Below are positions 1 to 8,832 of a stretch of DNA of 15,247 nt, one piece after another. Below the pieces are notes generated by a model, which saw nothing but the letters and a program-made list of their open reading frames with translations, was not told the DNA's origin and did no database searches. Positions within the stretch are counted from its first letter, which is position 1; every line of letters begins with the position of its first letter. The position numbers were made by a program, and so were the translations under genes. The stretch lies in the NCBI GenBank assembly GCA_000827495.1, contig KN817568.1, positions 1 to 15,247 of the forward strand, read 5' to 3'. This DNA comes from Hypholoma sublateritium FD-334 SS-4. Lineage: Eukaryota > Basidiomycota > Agaricomycetes > Agaricales > Strophariaceae.

Positions 1-1545
1 AAGATCAGCCTGGGCGCCTATTTGATCTTGCGTCCATTCGAAGTCGATTCCTTTGCGCGTGAGCTTTACCAGATGGTGCGCACGATGCGCGAAGTTGCGA
101 ATGAACATACGGCATACGCCAATGGTTCCGAGGAATGATCGAACATCTGAGAGATCCTTACAAGGTCCCCAGTTCGCGATTGCGGCTANGCGTGAGATAT
201 CGGGCAGGCGGCCATCGTACGTGCATCTGTGTCCAAGAATTGTAATTTCGGGTGCGCAGAGAATTGACTTGAATCCAGAAAACGTGCCGCCAGAGTATTT
301 CATGTGCTGCACAACGCGATTAACACCCTGGAAGTGTTCCCAGACGAAACGGCGGATCCCTGAATTTTCTGGGATAGTCTCAAAGTTGCCGTTCGGTAAA
401 ATGTAGCGTGAGCGCGGGCCTCTGATTGGCACGTCGTCAATGTATGGAATTGTGGTGTGCGGAATTTCGGGTTGAAGGATGTGAGTGACGTCGTCATGAA
501 ATATGGGGACGGAATTAGTCCAGCCCATTGGGAGTGTTGTGAGTCGCAGGGCGCCGAATGGTGTTTGGAAAGTGGTGTAATCGCGGGAAGATTCGGCAAG
601 CGCGCGTTCGTCGTAACCTACAAATAAATCTAACAATCCTGCGCACGCTAGCGCCGAGAATTGTTCTGCAATTTGATCCGTAAATGGTGTGACACCTGAA
701 TGAGCGATAGTGACGGCGTTGAGCGGCTCAAGTGATTGAACAATACGCAGGGAGACTCCGTCTTTCTTGACTACTGAGAACCAGCCACCGCGGTACGAGG
801 CACATGACTTCTCGAGAACTCCTGCGTCGAGTTTCTTCTGGAGTAATTTGCAAAGTTCGTGGTATATTCCTGGAGGTATTGGGCGATTTTTGACGATCCA
901 CGGCTTGTGTGGGATGACAGGTATTTCGACAGGTGGGAAGAAATCTTCTCGGAAGTGTCCACGTTCGGTGTCATTCCAAGCAAAGGCATCTTGATGCAGC
1001 ATCACGAAATGATGCATAAGCTTTCGTTCTGCAGGCCAGAGGAATCCAGGACGGTGCGCAGCATCAAATATTTTCATGCGCTCTTCGGTATAGCGTCCGG
1101 TGGGCGAGAATGCGGGTGGATTTGGATTAAGCGCCGGTAGATCAGCGAGGGGATTGCCCGTGATGTCACGGACAATGCGGTACTTCTCGGGTAGTTCTCC
1201 ATAAATAGGACGNGTCTTCTTCGAGACGGGCTTGTATTTCTTCTTGGNGGCGGAAAAGGTTGAGTGAAATGGATCTGTCGAAGATAGAGGGGATGAAACG
1301 GAGTCAGAGAAATTAATTGACGTAGAACTGTATGAAATAGAAGAATGAGACGAAGTGGGAGAGCCTAAAGATTCTGAAATAGTGGGTATATCATGATCAC
1401 AAGCTGAAAAATANGAAAGCGAAGTTGTATCCGAGGAATCTAGCTCTTGTACGGCGTCTATGTGGAAGTGACCGTCACGGGCGCTTATTTTTAACGCAAA
1501 CGTGCCGCAAGCATCTAGATCCTCGAGCTGTGAAAACCCGCTTGA
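1..1545 (-). CDS. pol: Ty3/Gypsy-type Pol, N-terminal part with reverse transcriptase (partial, runs off left edge)
   Basis: The minus-strand frame is open from just after a TGA (1548-1546) to the left edge. It encodes a Ser/Thr-rich linker (about 1440-1250), a Lys-rich stretch, then a reverse transcriptase domain from about 1200 downwards. Visible RT landmarks are the first catalytic Asp in LLDLFVGYDE (Asp codon 630-628), the LPMGWTNSVP block near 530, and the catalytic YIDD box (444-433). The element would copy its RNA into cDNA inside a Gag particle. RNase H and integrase are not seen and must lie beyond position 1. There is no convincing independent start codon; the ORF overlaps the end of gag-pro by 31 nt in the -1 frame, so it is probably reached by frameshifting. 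Two codons in the linker and one at about 189 contain N. I see no stop in the frame. Assignment to Gypsy rests on the Gag-Pro-RT order and RT sequence; integrase position cannot be checked here. Confidence 0.93.
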
Positions 1546-4244
1546 TCATGGGAAGTAAAACGCAGCGNNCCACGAGGCATGGTGGGAATAGTAACAACCT
1601 GTCCTGTATTCGGATCCGAGACCGTAATCGTCTGATCCTCATTAGCGAAGTTACGGACGACGCTCTCCGTGAGAATGTCGAATGGGCGTCCAAATAGTAT
1701 GTCATATGCTGGCGCGCGGATGATGTGGACTTGCATGTATATTGTGAGATTCCCAATTCGGAAAGGGACGTTACGTGCGAGACCGAGTGATTTATCTACC
1801 GTTCCGTTTGCTGATTGCATGTTGAGAGTAATAGACGGATCGTAGATTAGTGAGAGTTCGTGGCATACGTCCTCGGACATGGCAATAATTTGGCTTCCAG
1901 GATCAAGAATACACTCGACCTTGAGATTGTTGTCGACGATGGGAAAAATAGAACGGAGCGCGGCGGATTCTTTAGCTACCACGAGACGCTGAGGGTCGGG
2001 CTTCTCGCCAGGACGGAGCGAACGATAATATTGCTCATACGGGTCGTCGATNACTGTAGATCCCTCAGGCGGACTGCGGTGTTGACTGGCGGTGAGCGCA
2101 ACGGCGGCAGGCATTGAGTTAAATCTATTAAGAGCGCGTTCTTGGGTCCTATCCTCCTGTAGAATGTTNTTCTGCGCCGGGCGGTCTGTGTTAGCNTTCC
2201 GTTTAGCCGTAGTAGCTTCTCTGTACTGTGCGCGTACGTCCGGGGCAATAGACAGAAGTTCGCGCTGCGTAATTGTGACGGGCGCTTCGAGAGATCGATT
2301 ATAAATTGATGCGGCNGTGTCGGCATCGTGAATAGGCGCGNCGTTTCGATACGCAGGCTCAGGCTTCTTCTGCGCGGGCTTAGGGAGTGCGGCGACGTTT
2401 CTATGCTGTGGAGGCATGTAGGTTGCATCTGCGACGTTTCGGAATGGATGCTCGGGTGCGGAATCGACGGAGGAAGGTATGAACGCGTTATCAGCGCTGT
2501 CATGGGCGCTTAAACGTTGTTGTGCGGGCGCCGGCGGTTCCTGAGTCGCAGGAGGCGTATTATAGCGAGGCGGAGTGGTGGAATCTGCTGTGGTATCGTC
2601 GTCCTCAGTGTTGGCTGTGCGCGCCTTCTGTGCGCGCGTGCGAATGTGCGGCGTGAATCCTGGGCGCTTAGCTCGGAGATTGAATAGCTCCGCTTCTAGN
2701 AGCGCGATCCGGTCCTCGCTGGTGAATTGGTAAGTTGGGTGCGAAGGTTGGATAGTGGAGGCAGTGGCTGGCNCATTCTTTGTCCTTTCAAATATCATGG
2801 TGGCTGAAGAAAGTGTTGCGGTAGCGAGCTGTCCGGGGTTGCGACGATGCCATTCGTCAATTCGTTCTTTCAATAAATTTCCAGGGATGTCACGAGGCAC
2901 GAAGGCGCCTGTGGGTAACACAACCTTGCCGTCTACATTACGCTTAAGTTTCCCGGCGCGGCGGTATTCCTCCACGAGGTCGCAGTTGCGGATGAAGTGA
3001 TCCTTTCCGCAGAAATTACACTTAATCTCACGCGGCCCAGAATCTGTCATGGACGCGTTCGCACGAGGTCGATTCTGAGTGGTATTTAAAGCCTCGATGA
3101 TTGATTTGGTGAACTCTGTAAAAATAGAGCCAAGTTGCTCCGTTTTGACAACGCCGTCGAGACCGGAAGGTGCCGCGGCAACAGTAGAAGGTACTGGCGC
3201 AATGAGAGCCGTCGAATGTGTCCCATGTAAAACAAAGCGCGCGGCCGCTTGAACATCTTCAATNGGATATGGCTCGTCCGGCAGATGATCGAGAAATTTG
3301 AGCTGCAAGCGCTGCGAAACCTTGCTCCAAATTGACGGTGGGAAACCGCGGACATAGGCACGCTTTTGCTCTATTTCCGAGAGACGTTTCTTGTTAATTA
3401 AAAACTGGGTAACAGCTAAAAATTGTGCGTGGTAATCTGCAAGATCTGCGAGAGAGTGAACGCCTAGACGCTGTCTATTCCCAATTAGAATATCCATGTC
3501 GGCGAGCGTGTATCTGTAATCCTCGTCCGCAGCCGGGTATAGACCCTGAATTGCCTTTTTGAAGTCATCAAAACTTTTTGCATTGTTGTAAAATTCCGGG
3601 AGTGTCTCCCAGATATCCGCTACTTCGATGCTCACGTATCGCGTAGCGTGTTCCTTCTTTTCCGTTTCGGGCATTGTGGGAACGGCTTTAAATAGATATT
3701 CAATATCTACAAAGAAGCGCTTAAGTTCTCGCGGCTTCGTTGGATCAAAAGTGGGTGCGCTGCGGTCACCGCGAGCAGGCATACGAGTAGACATGATGTT
3801 GATTGATGTTTGTGGAATGCTTGGTGGAGTGGGGTTCAAAGAAAGTCCTGCAAAATATGCAGAGAGAGGGGAAATAGATCTGGGACTGGATGATGGAGTG
3901 GGAAGGTCGGCTAAAGAAAATTCAGATGACGTCGGTGTGGGTAGGTTATTATGTGTAGCCTGTGTGTCAGGCACAGCAAATAATAAAGGTTCGTCGGCGG
4001 AATTATTTGGGTTACGGAACGCAACAATAAGCTCGTCTCGGAGGCTTTGTAGACGAGTACTACGGGTGTTGGTTGAAGGCGCAATGTTGATTGAAACCCC
4101 CTCGCGGTGGGCTCCAAAATGATACGCTGTCGAGCGTTCTACGTGCGGACACTGGCGACGAGCAAACANGAACAAACACGAGCACGCAGAGGCTCGACGA
4201 AGGTGCGTACGGGGGCGAGGTTGTTTCACAAGGCTTCTAACCAA
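1515..4244 (-). CDS. gag-pro: Ty3/Gypsy-type Gag-protease polyprotein
   Basis: A 909-codon minus-strand ORF. The N-terminal ~150 residues are Ser/Pro/Thr-rich (including a PTPSSSP run). A retrotransposon Gag region follows, starting near the internal Met at 3794-3792 (MSTRMPARGDRS) and reaching about 3230. Next come a zinc knuckle CNFCGKDHFIRNC (3020-2982, spacing CX2CX3HX4C), a long hydrophilic linker rich in Ala, Pro and Arg, and an aspartic protease domain with active-site DPGS (1904-1893) and a downstream ILFGRPFD flap-to-hydrophobic motif (about 1695). Gag would assemble virus-like particles and bind RNA; the protease would cleave Gag and Pol. Only two in-frame Met codons are plausible starts, 4244 and 3794. 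The 3794 start fits the usual beginning of the Gag core, but the upstream 150 codons look protein-like, so the full ORF is listed. Scattered single Ns make several residues unknown. The ORF ends at TAG 1517-1515 after overlapping pol. Confidence 0.9.
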   Translation of the reverse strand: MVRSLVKQPRPRTHLRRASACSCLFXFARRQCPHVERSTAYHFGAHREGVSINIAPSTNTRSTRLQSLRDELIVAFRNPNNSADEPLLFAVPDTQATHNNLPTPTSSEFSLADLPTPSSSPRSISPLSAYFAGLSLNPTPPSIPQTSINIMSTRMPARGDRSAPTFDPTKPRELKRFFVDIEYLFKAVPTMPETEKKEHATRYVSIEVADIWETLPEFYNNAKSFDDFKKAIQGLYPAADEDYRYTLADMDILIGNRQRLGVHSLADLADYHAQFLAVTQFLINKKRLSEIEQKRAYVRGFPPSIWSKVSQRLQLKFLDHLPDEPYXIEDVQAAARFVLHGTHSTALIAPVPSTVAAAPSGLDGVVKTEQLGSIFTEFTKSIIEALNTTQNRPRANASMTDSGPREIKCNFCGKDHFIRNCDLVEEYRRAGKLKRNVDGKVVLPTGAFVPRDIPGNLLKERIDEWHRRNPGQLATATLSSATMIFERTKNXPATASTIQPSHPTYQFTSEDRIAXLEAELFNLRAKRPGFTPHIRTRAQKARTANTEDDDTTADSTTPPRYNTPPATQEPPAPAQQRLSAHDSADNAFIPSSVDSAPEHPFRNVADATYMPPQHRNVAALPKPAQKKPEPAYRNXAPIHDADXAASIYNRSLEAPVTITQRELLSIAPDVRAQYREATTAKRXANTDRPAQXNILQEDRTQERALNRFNSMPAAVALTASQHRSPPEGSTXIDDPYEQYYRSLRPGEKPDPQRLVVAKESAALRSIFPIVDNNLKVECILDPGSQIIAMSEDVCHELSLIYDPSITLNMQSANGTVDKSLGLARNVPFRIGNLTIYMQVHIIRAPAYDILFGRPFDILTESVVRNFANEDQTITVSDPNTGQVVTIPTMPRXXLRFTSHDQAGFHSSRI
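1533..1539 (-). promoter_or_regulatory. candidate -1 ribosomal frameshift heptamer G GGT TTT
   Basis: In the gag-pro frame the mRNA reads GCG GGT TTT CAC, which contains G GGU UUU in the exact X XXY YYZ register for simultaneous -1 slippage. It lies within the only stretch (1545-1515) where both frames are open: the pol frame is closed upstream at 1548-1546 and gag-pro stops at 1517-1515. Slippage here yields ...G-F-S-Q-L-E-D... and continues into reverse transcriptase. I did not find an unambiguous downstream stem-loop or pseudoknot by eye, and two Ns sit 30 nt upstream (1568-1569). Confidence 0.6.
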
Positions 4245-4800
4245 CANNNATTTCCTTNGTCCAGGTGTAAGCTACCACGCTAGCTTCNAACCACCGGAGA
4301 GCGCGAGGATACGAGATAACAAGCACGAGAGCGCGNCTGCGCAATGAGACGGANAACGAGGGGGAACTAAGTTGTTATTTTTCTGCGCACATCTACAGGT
4401 CTTTTATACCTACTTTGTGTACTCTAGTTTGTAGATAAAAATTTNATGTGCATGTGGAATGGAATGGAGAGAATTAGTAACTAAGGGAACCAATGTACGA
4501 GATCAGAAAAATCTAGAAGAAAAATAAGCAAGTGAACTTTTTGCAAGCGCAGTGGAGACGAGATATTTCTAATTATGGCTAAAGTGCGCCGTGTGTTCGT
4601 GTTTCACTGTCTATCGGAGAGCAAAGCCCAAGGGGAATGCAACTACGTGTGCCTGAATGAATAAATCCGATTTATGAATGGTGAATAGCCCGTCGGCGCG
4701 ACGTGTCGGCGGGGACGCAGAGGCAAAAAGGGCGCGGGAACATTGCACGTGACTTGCGGGACTTCGTCGAATTTCGCGAGCGACGCTGGTGCGTGCTCAT
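4245..4800 (-). repeat. leader and probable 5' LTR of the retrotransposon (ends not resolved)
   Basis: This stretch lies immediately 5' of gag on the minus strand and contains no ORF of note. It should hold the primer-binding site, U5, R and U3. A TATA box is present at 4408-4401. Two minus-strand sequences starting TGGTTnGAAGC (near 4292-4282 and 4243-4233) and a TGGAC following CTTACACC (near 4263) are candidate primer-binding sites, but Ns at 4248-4250, 4258 and 4288 prevent a choice. The 3' LTR is outside the window, so the LTR ends cannot be fixed by comparing copies. Ambiguous bases continue up to 4445 and then stop. Confidence 0.5.
4401..4408 (-). promoter_or_regulatory. TATA box of the retrotransposon promoter
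   Basis: The minus strand reads TATAAAAG here, a consensus TATA element, about 160 nt upstream of the longest gag ORF and on the coding strand of the element. Transcription would start around 4375, giving a U5/leader of about 110-130 nt before the candidate primer-binding sites. This position supports placing the R/U5 boundary of the LTR downstream of it. Confidence 0.55.
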
Positions 4801-5010
4801 CAGCGCACCTAATGTTTTTCGGCGCACCTTAGAAATAAATCTGCGCAACATTATTTATTTCCGCGCAGGCCAAAGTATAAGTCTGCGCACTCAATTTTCT
4901 TCACGCGCAGTGAATAAAAAATCTGCGCATCACAATGTGTTCACGCGCACTTGAGATAAATTTCGGCGCATGGCATGATTTGTTGAGGGTAAGTCTTTTA
5001 TTTTTGCGCA
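4801..5010. repeat. phased GCGCA array, degenerate ~40-bp tandem repeat with two motifs per unit
   Basis: GCGCA begins at 4803, 4822, 4843, 4863, 4885, 4905, 4925, 4945, 4966 and 5006. Spacings are 19-22 bp with one double gap of 40, averaging about 20.3 bp, close to two helical turns. Motif contexts tend to alternate (CTGCGCA, then CACGCGCA or CCGCGCA), giving ~40-bp units at about 4801, 4841, 4883, 4923 and 4963; the 4883 and 4923 units align well with each other. Spacers are A/T-rich. It lies upstream of the retrotransposon TATA box on the minus strand, so it could be a U3 enhancer of the element, or an independent minisatellite next to it. Confidence 0.85.
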
Positions 5011-5049
5011 CAGCTTGAATGATTATTATACATAGTTAGACTTTCATAA

Positions 5050-5083
5050 AAAATGTTTCCGGGGGAACCGAAAATGTTTCTGG
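5050..5083. repeat. short direct repeat AAAATGTTTCYGG
   Basis: AAAATGTTTCCGG at 5050-5062 recurs as AAAATGTTTCTGG at 5071-5083, a 21-bp period with one mismatch. It lies between the GCGCA array and the unit A upstream block. It could belong to the end of the retrotransposon LTR or its flank; no function is evident. Confidence 0.5.
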
Positions 5084-6480
5084 AATTTTTCCCTAAACGG
5101 ACCGCCATAGGATGCCTTGCTGCAAAATCCTCCGGGTGTGATGGGCTGCGCAATAGTGAACGGACAGCCAATTCGCGCGATGCCGGAAGCCGGGCCTGAT
5201 TTGGGCCGGCGGACCGCCCCGATTCGCCGGAAGCAGACTCTCAGCGCTGTTGACTCTACACCACCAACGAACGCATGCAAGCAAAGTTCAAATGCGGACG
5301 GGCGTGTTATCGATGAAGACACGCATTATCGCTGTGCACACCATGTTTCTTGGTTGTTTAGGGTGATGCGTATGCCCTTTCAAGCTCTAGCTGTACGTCC
5401 CACCCCATTTCCCGTTTTATTGCTTTTTCAAATTTATGTAGACTTCTCAACAACCTCTGGCTGTAATAGCCACGCGTATTCATACGTCCTCCGCTTTCTG
5501 CGCTACCGCTCGTCCTCATTATGTTCGCTAACAACCTACATCACTTGCATTTGCCCAGCTTCTCCTCGGCCCCACGGAGCGCTCCCACCTACTCGAACCG
5601 CCTTTCGTTCAGCACCGCGCACTGTCCGTACTTTCTCCGGATACCCGTTTCCGCTCCCGTGTCCCTGAACACCACAATTAGCACATCCACCCCCGCCTGG
5701 CTGAGTAGGCTTCGTGGGCCCGCTTTTCCTCAGCTCTGCCCCTCCCCACCCGCCCGCGTCGTCCCAAACCCTCAAGGCGCGTCTTTCAGCGCCGTGCTAC
5801 GTCTCTGTCCCCACCCACGACGAACGGAACGTCCACTCCGTCATGAATGAATAAAAGTCTCTGGTCTGCGAGACAGCTCGCTGTACATGCGACACATGCT
5901 TCGGTGTCGGCATTGCCTGTGATTGCTATCGCGGCTCCATTTGTGGGTGCGTAGAATGTCTCCTGGCGTGCAGTCTACTTAAGCCGCCCTATATGTGTCT
6001 GTCGTCTCTCCTTCTCACGTGTACGGTTTGCTGACCCACGTTCGTGTAGTGAATCTGTCCTTCGATGATCCTGTGTTTGAAGTCTCACTATTGTGCTGGC
6101 GCATGCATACCATATCAAGGAAATACCAACCCCGTCAGTTCCAGGCCCATCTTTGGCTGGTCTATTTGCGCTGACATATGCCCTTGCTTGTGCACAGCCC
6201 TTGAAGACAACGCAAGGCAGTACTGCCGCTCCATGGTGTGCAGATATATCTCCGTCGAAGGGCCGGACGGGGGAGTAGGTATAGGTTTCTTCACTTTGTC
6301 GGTCATCTCTCCGCCATGTCCCCCCAGTCGCCATGCGTCGTGCGCCTTCTGCTACCACGTAGCTCTGCGTTCTCACTGCTGGGAAGCGCCTCCTGCCATT
6401 GCGGAGTATGCTCAAGTGATGCCATGGGCAGGGATGCACTGTCATATTTCATTGTCCCCGGGCGGCATCTTTTCTAAATC

Positions 6481-6498
6481 AGAAGATTCAGAAGATTC
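6481..6498. repeat. 9-bp tandem duplication (AGAAGATTC x2) specific to unit A
   Basis: AGAAGATTC occurs twice in tandem at 6481-6489 and 6490-6498, whereas the aligned position in unit B (about 13820) has a single AAGAAGATTC. This is a recent replication-slippage type difference between the two paralogous blocks. Confidence 0.75.
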
Positions 6499-6733
6499 AG
6501 AACGGCTCACGCTGTCGGCTCTCTTCTTCCATTCCAAGAATGGTGCGTAGACGTTTCCATTTACCTGTTCATCGGGATTCAATCTCGCTATACTCACGTC
6601 GGCCTCCTAGCATATTGCTGAGAGGATAACGACTTGAGTGGGTAAAATGCTGGTTGAGGAAATTGTGCCATATTTACATCGGTGGGCAACCGTTGAGCGG
6701 GGAAAACCTTCTTATTTGTATGATATCGCACCA

Positions 6734-6740
6734 TATAAAG
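6734..6740 (+). promoter_or_regulatory. candidate TATA box of NACHT gene A
   Basis: TATAAAG lies about 180 nt upstream of the chosen start codon. The aligned position in unit B reads TATATTAAG (14076-14084), so an A/T-rich TATA-like element is retained in both copies. The sequence following it (AGATACTG...GGGGCTATACAT) is also shared. Assignment is by motif and position only. Confidence 0.4.
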
Positions 6741-6918
6741 TCCAATTAAGATACTGCACAAATTGGGGCTATACATAGTGGCAGGCTGGGGTGCACAGCA
6801 GGCGCATTGACGTACACAGCCAATCTGGTTTTAGACCAACTAGCACCAACCTTCTGCTCCCCCACCGTCCGCGTTGACCTCAACGACCACCATACCTTTC
6901 TCTTCTTCTAGGACTCAG

Positions 6919-8832
6919 ATGCAGCAAACAGGTGGGGTATTCCAGCCGGGACCCAGCAGCAATTTTCCTATCGAAGGCGGGCAATTTGTGCAAAACTGGT
7001 CTGCTCATCCCGTCCACAATTGCTGCGACGCTGATGGTGCGCTATTCATTATCCTGGACCTCGTATGAGAAGATACAGTACTAATTGACCTAGATGGCCT
7101 CAAGCATCTACAAGCCCATGTCGCTCCTACTGCATACGCGTCCCAGCAAGAAGGTGATGCTCCCAAATGTCACCCAAATACCCGCGCGGCGATCTTGAAG
7201 GCCGTAATGGACTGGGTTCTCATCACAACTATGGGACTTCAATGGATATTATGGATTAATGGTGCTGCAGGAGCGGGTAAATCCGCTATAGCTCGTTCAC
7301 TTGTCGATCTGTGCCTCGAACAACAGATTATTATCGCTCGATTCTTCTTCTTCCGCACGGATCCCACACGCAACAACATGAAACCTGTCGTCGCCACTCT
7401 CGCGTACCAGCTCATAAAATCCATCCCTGCTCTCGACTCCATAATATCCCCAATTATACAGTCCGACCCGCTCATTTTCAATGAATCACTTGAAAAACAA
7501 TTCGAACTGCTCATCTTTGACCCGCTACGACAGTTACACAAGGAATCTCCAATTGAGAAGGCTATTGTTTTTCTGTTGGACGGTGTAGACGAATGCAGCG
7601 GAGAGAACAATCAAGTCAATGTTATCCGCACCATCGCACAATTTGTAGCCGAAAAAGCCATACCGCTGATCGTGATTTTCTCCAGTCGAGCAGAATCACA
7701 GCTTAAAATGGCTTTCAATTCCCCTAGAATTGACAGTATACTTGGAAGACTGCCTCTCGACACAGACTACCGCGCGGCCGACGACATTCGACTGTTCCTC
7801 GACGATTCTTTTACCAAAATAAAAACCACCCATCCATTCAAATCCTCGATTGATTTCGAGTGGCCTGCACCATCGCTTGTCCAGGAAATTGTCGATAAAT
7901 CGTCCAAGCAGTTCATTTATTCATCTGTTGTCGTCAACTTCATATCCTCCCCGCACTTCCACCCCGTTCAACAGCTTGAAATTGTACGCGGGCTTCGGCC
8001 TGCTGGGGATCTGACACCTTTCGCTCAACTCGACGCTCTCTATCGACATATATTTTCACAAGTACATGATATCACTCGTGTTACTGGAATCCTGGCGGTA
8101 GCTTTATTAGGTTATCCAATCAGCAGCCATATTTGTGAAATGCTAGATATTACAGACGACGATGTTGTTGTCGCGCTAGCGGACTTGACATCGGTTGTTT
8201 CATATGGCGAGGCGGATCATGGTGACTATGAAGTCACCTTTCTACATGCCTCACTCCGTGACTTCCTTCTGGACCAATCACGAGCACAGCAGTACTATAT
8301 TGACAAGGGTATCTGGTGTGAGAAGCTTGCAGTAACATGCGCGATCAAGAAGAGATATAGTGAGTTACTTCTTTTGTTAACATACCTGAACAATTAAAAT
8401 AATACATATGCGAAGTTCTTCATTTGCTTTGCACATATCTTAGACGGGCCAAATGCACTCCTCAATTGCGGGAGGCAGTTTTTACACTTGACCCATCCGA
8501 ATTTCGGCCCGTGACAGGTGTATTTGAATTTGGTACCTATATAAACATTCTTCGCAACATGGTGAGCCATTTAACAATGCATTTTACATACCACAAGCTC
8601 AAGTTACCGCTGTTAGGATTTTGGTGATGGAGGAGAGTTGTATCGCAACCAGCTCAACTTGGTTGTGCGTTATATGGATAAGAAATACCCAGAGGCCATA
8701 ATGCTCATCGGCCTGGACCATGATATCACAGGGATCCTGGAGAAGATAGGCGCTGAGAAAGCAGCCAGGAAGAATACTTCATTCTGGGTGCGCTGCAAAG
8801 CCCGTTTAACCCGGGCTTTCAAAAAACAGTAA
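6919..8832 (+). CDS. NACHT-domain STAND NTPase (NLR-like), copy A, four exons
   Basis: Proposed exons are 6919-7036, 7094-8359, 8416-8561 and 8617-8832. The introns are 57, 56 and 55 nt (donors GTGCGC, GTGAGT, GTGAGC; acceptors CTAG, GAAG, TTAG), all phase-compatible, giving 581 residues. The N terminus is short and Gly/Phe/Gln-rich (TGGVFQ, EGGQFVQN). A linker with APKCHPNTR leads into the NACHT domain: Walker A GAAGAGKS (residues 96-103), Walker B FLLDGVDEC (Asp202, Asp205, Glu206), a sensor-like SSR (Arg238), then LPLDTDYRAADDIRLFL and a FLHASLRDFLLD segment (about 422-433) typical of the helical/winged-helix part of fungal STAND proteins. The C terminus is basic (RLTRAFKKQ). Such proteins are nucleotide-driven oligomerising switches in fungal non-self recognition and regulated cell death; that role here is inferred from family. 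I see no recognisable effector domain and no WD40, ankyrin or TPR repeats, so it is a compact NACHT-only form. The start codon is supported by in-frame conservation with copy B; upstream coding exons cannot be excluded. Confidence 0.82.

Larger units (their letters stand above)
5200..6860 (+). other. conserved upstream block of unit A (no supportable coding)
   Basis: This block of about 1.7 kb precedes NACHT gene A and is collinear with 11110-14260 upstream of NACHT gene B. Clear matching landmarks are the GGCGGACCG...GATTCGCCG segment (5208 / 11129), CGCCTGGCTG...GTGGGCCCGCTT (5692 / 11671), CAACCCCGTCAGTTCCAGGCCCATC (6128 / 12486), AGAACGGCTCACGCTGTCGGCTC (6498 / 13827) and ACATCGGTGGGCAACCG (6675 / 14019). 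Several frames are open in A for 100-180 codons, but the matching B sequence carries indels that are not multiples of three, so the same frames are not maintained. I therefore read it as promoter/leader or degenerate DNA rather than an N-terminal effector exon. Confidence 0.7.

Noticed and set aside
4230..4295. A specific primer-binding site and tRNA primer
   Set aside because: Three candidates exist and Ns interrupt all the key junctions, so no single choice can be supported.
4801..5010. CRISPR-like array
   Set aside because: The repeated core is only 5-8 bp with degenerate spacers of about 13-15 bp, in a eukaryotic context with no cas genes.
5117..6550. Open frames of 100-180 codons on both strands upstream of NACHT gene A, considered as an N-terminal effector exon
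   Set aside because: The homologous unit B sequence has indels that are not multiples of three within these frames, and no known effector domain is visible.
8360..8397. In-frame TAA at 8395 as the true end of NACHT gene A, or as a disabling mutation
   Set aside because: A consensus GTGAGT donor at 8360 and an acceptor at 8415 give a 56-nt intron with compatible phase, and the joined frame continues for about 120 residues through a second well-formed intron.
8360..8443. Alternative acceptor CTTAG at 8441-8443 for the second intron
   Set aside because: It gives an 84-nt intron and a frame that reaches a stop shortly afterwards, whereas the 8415 acceptor keeps the frame open.
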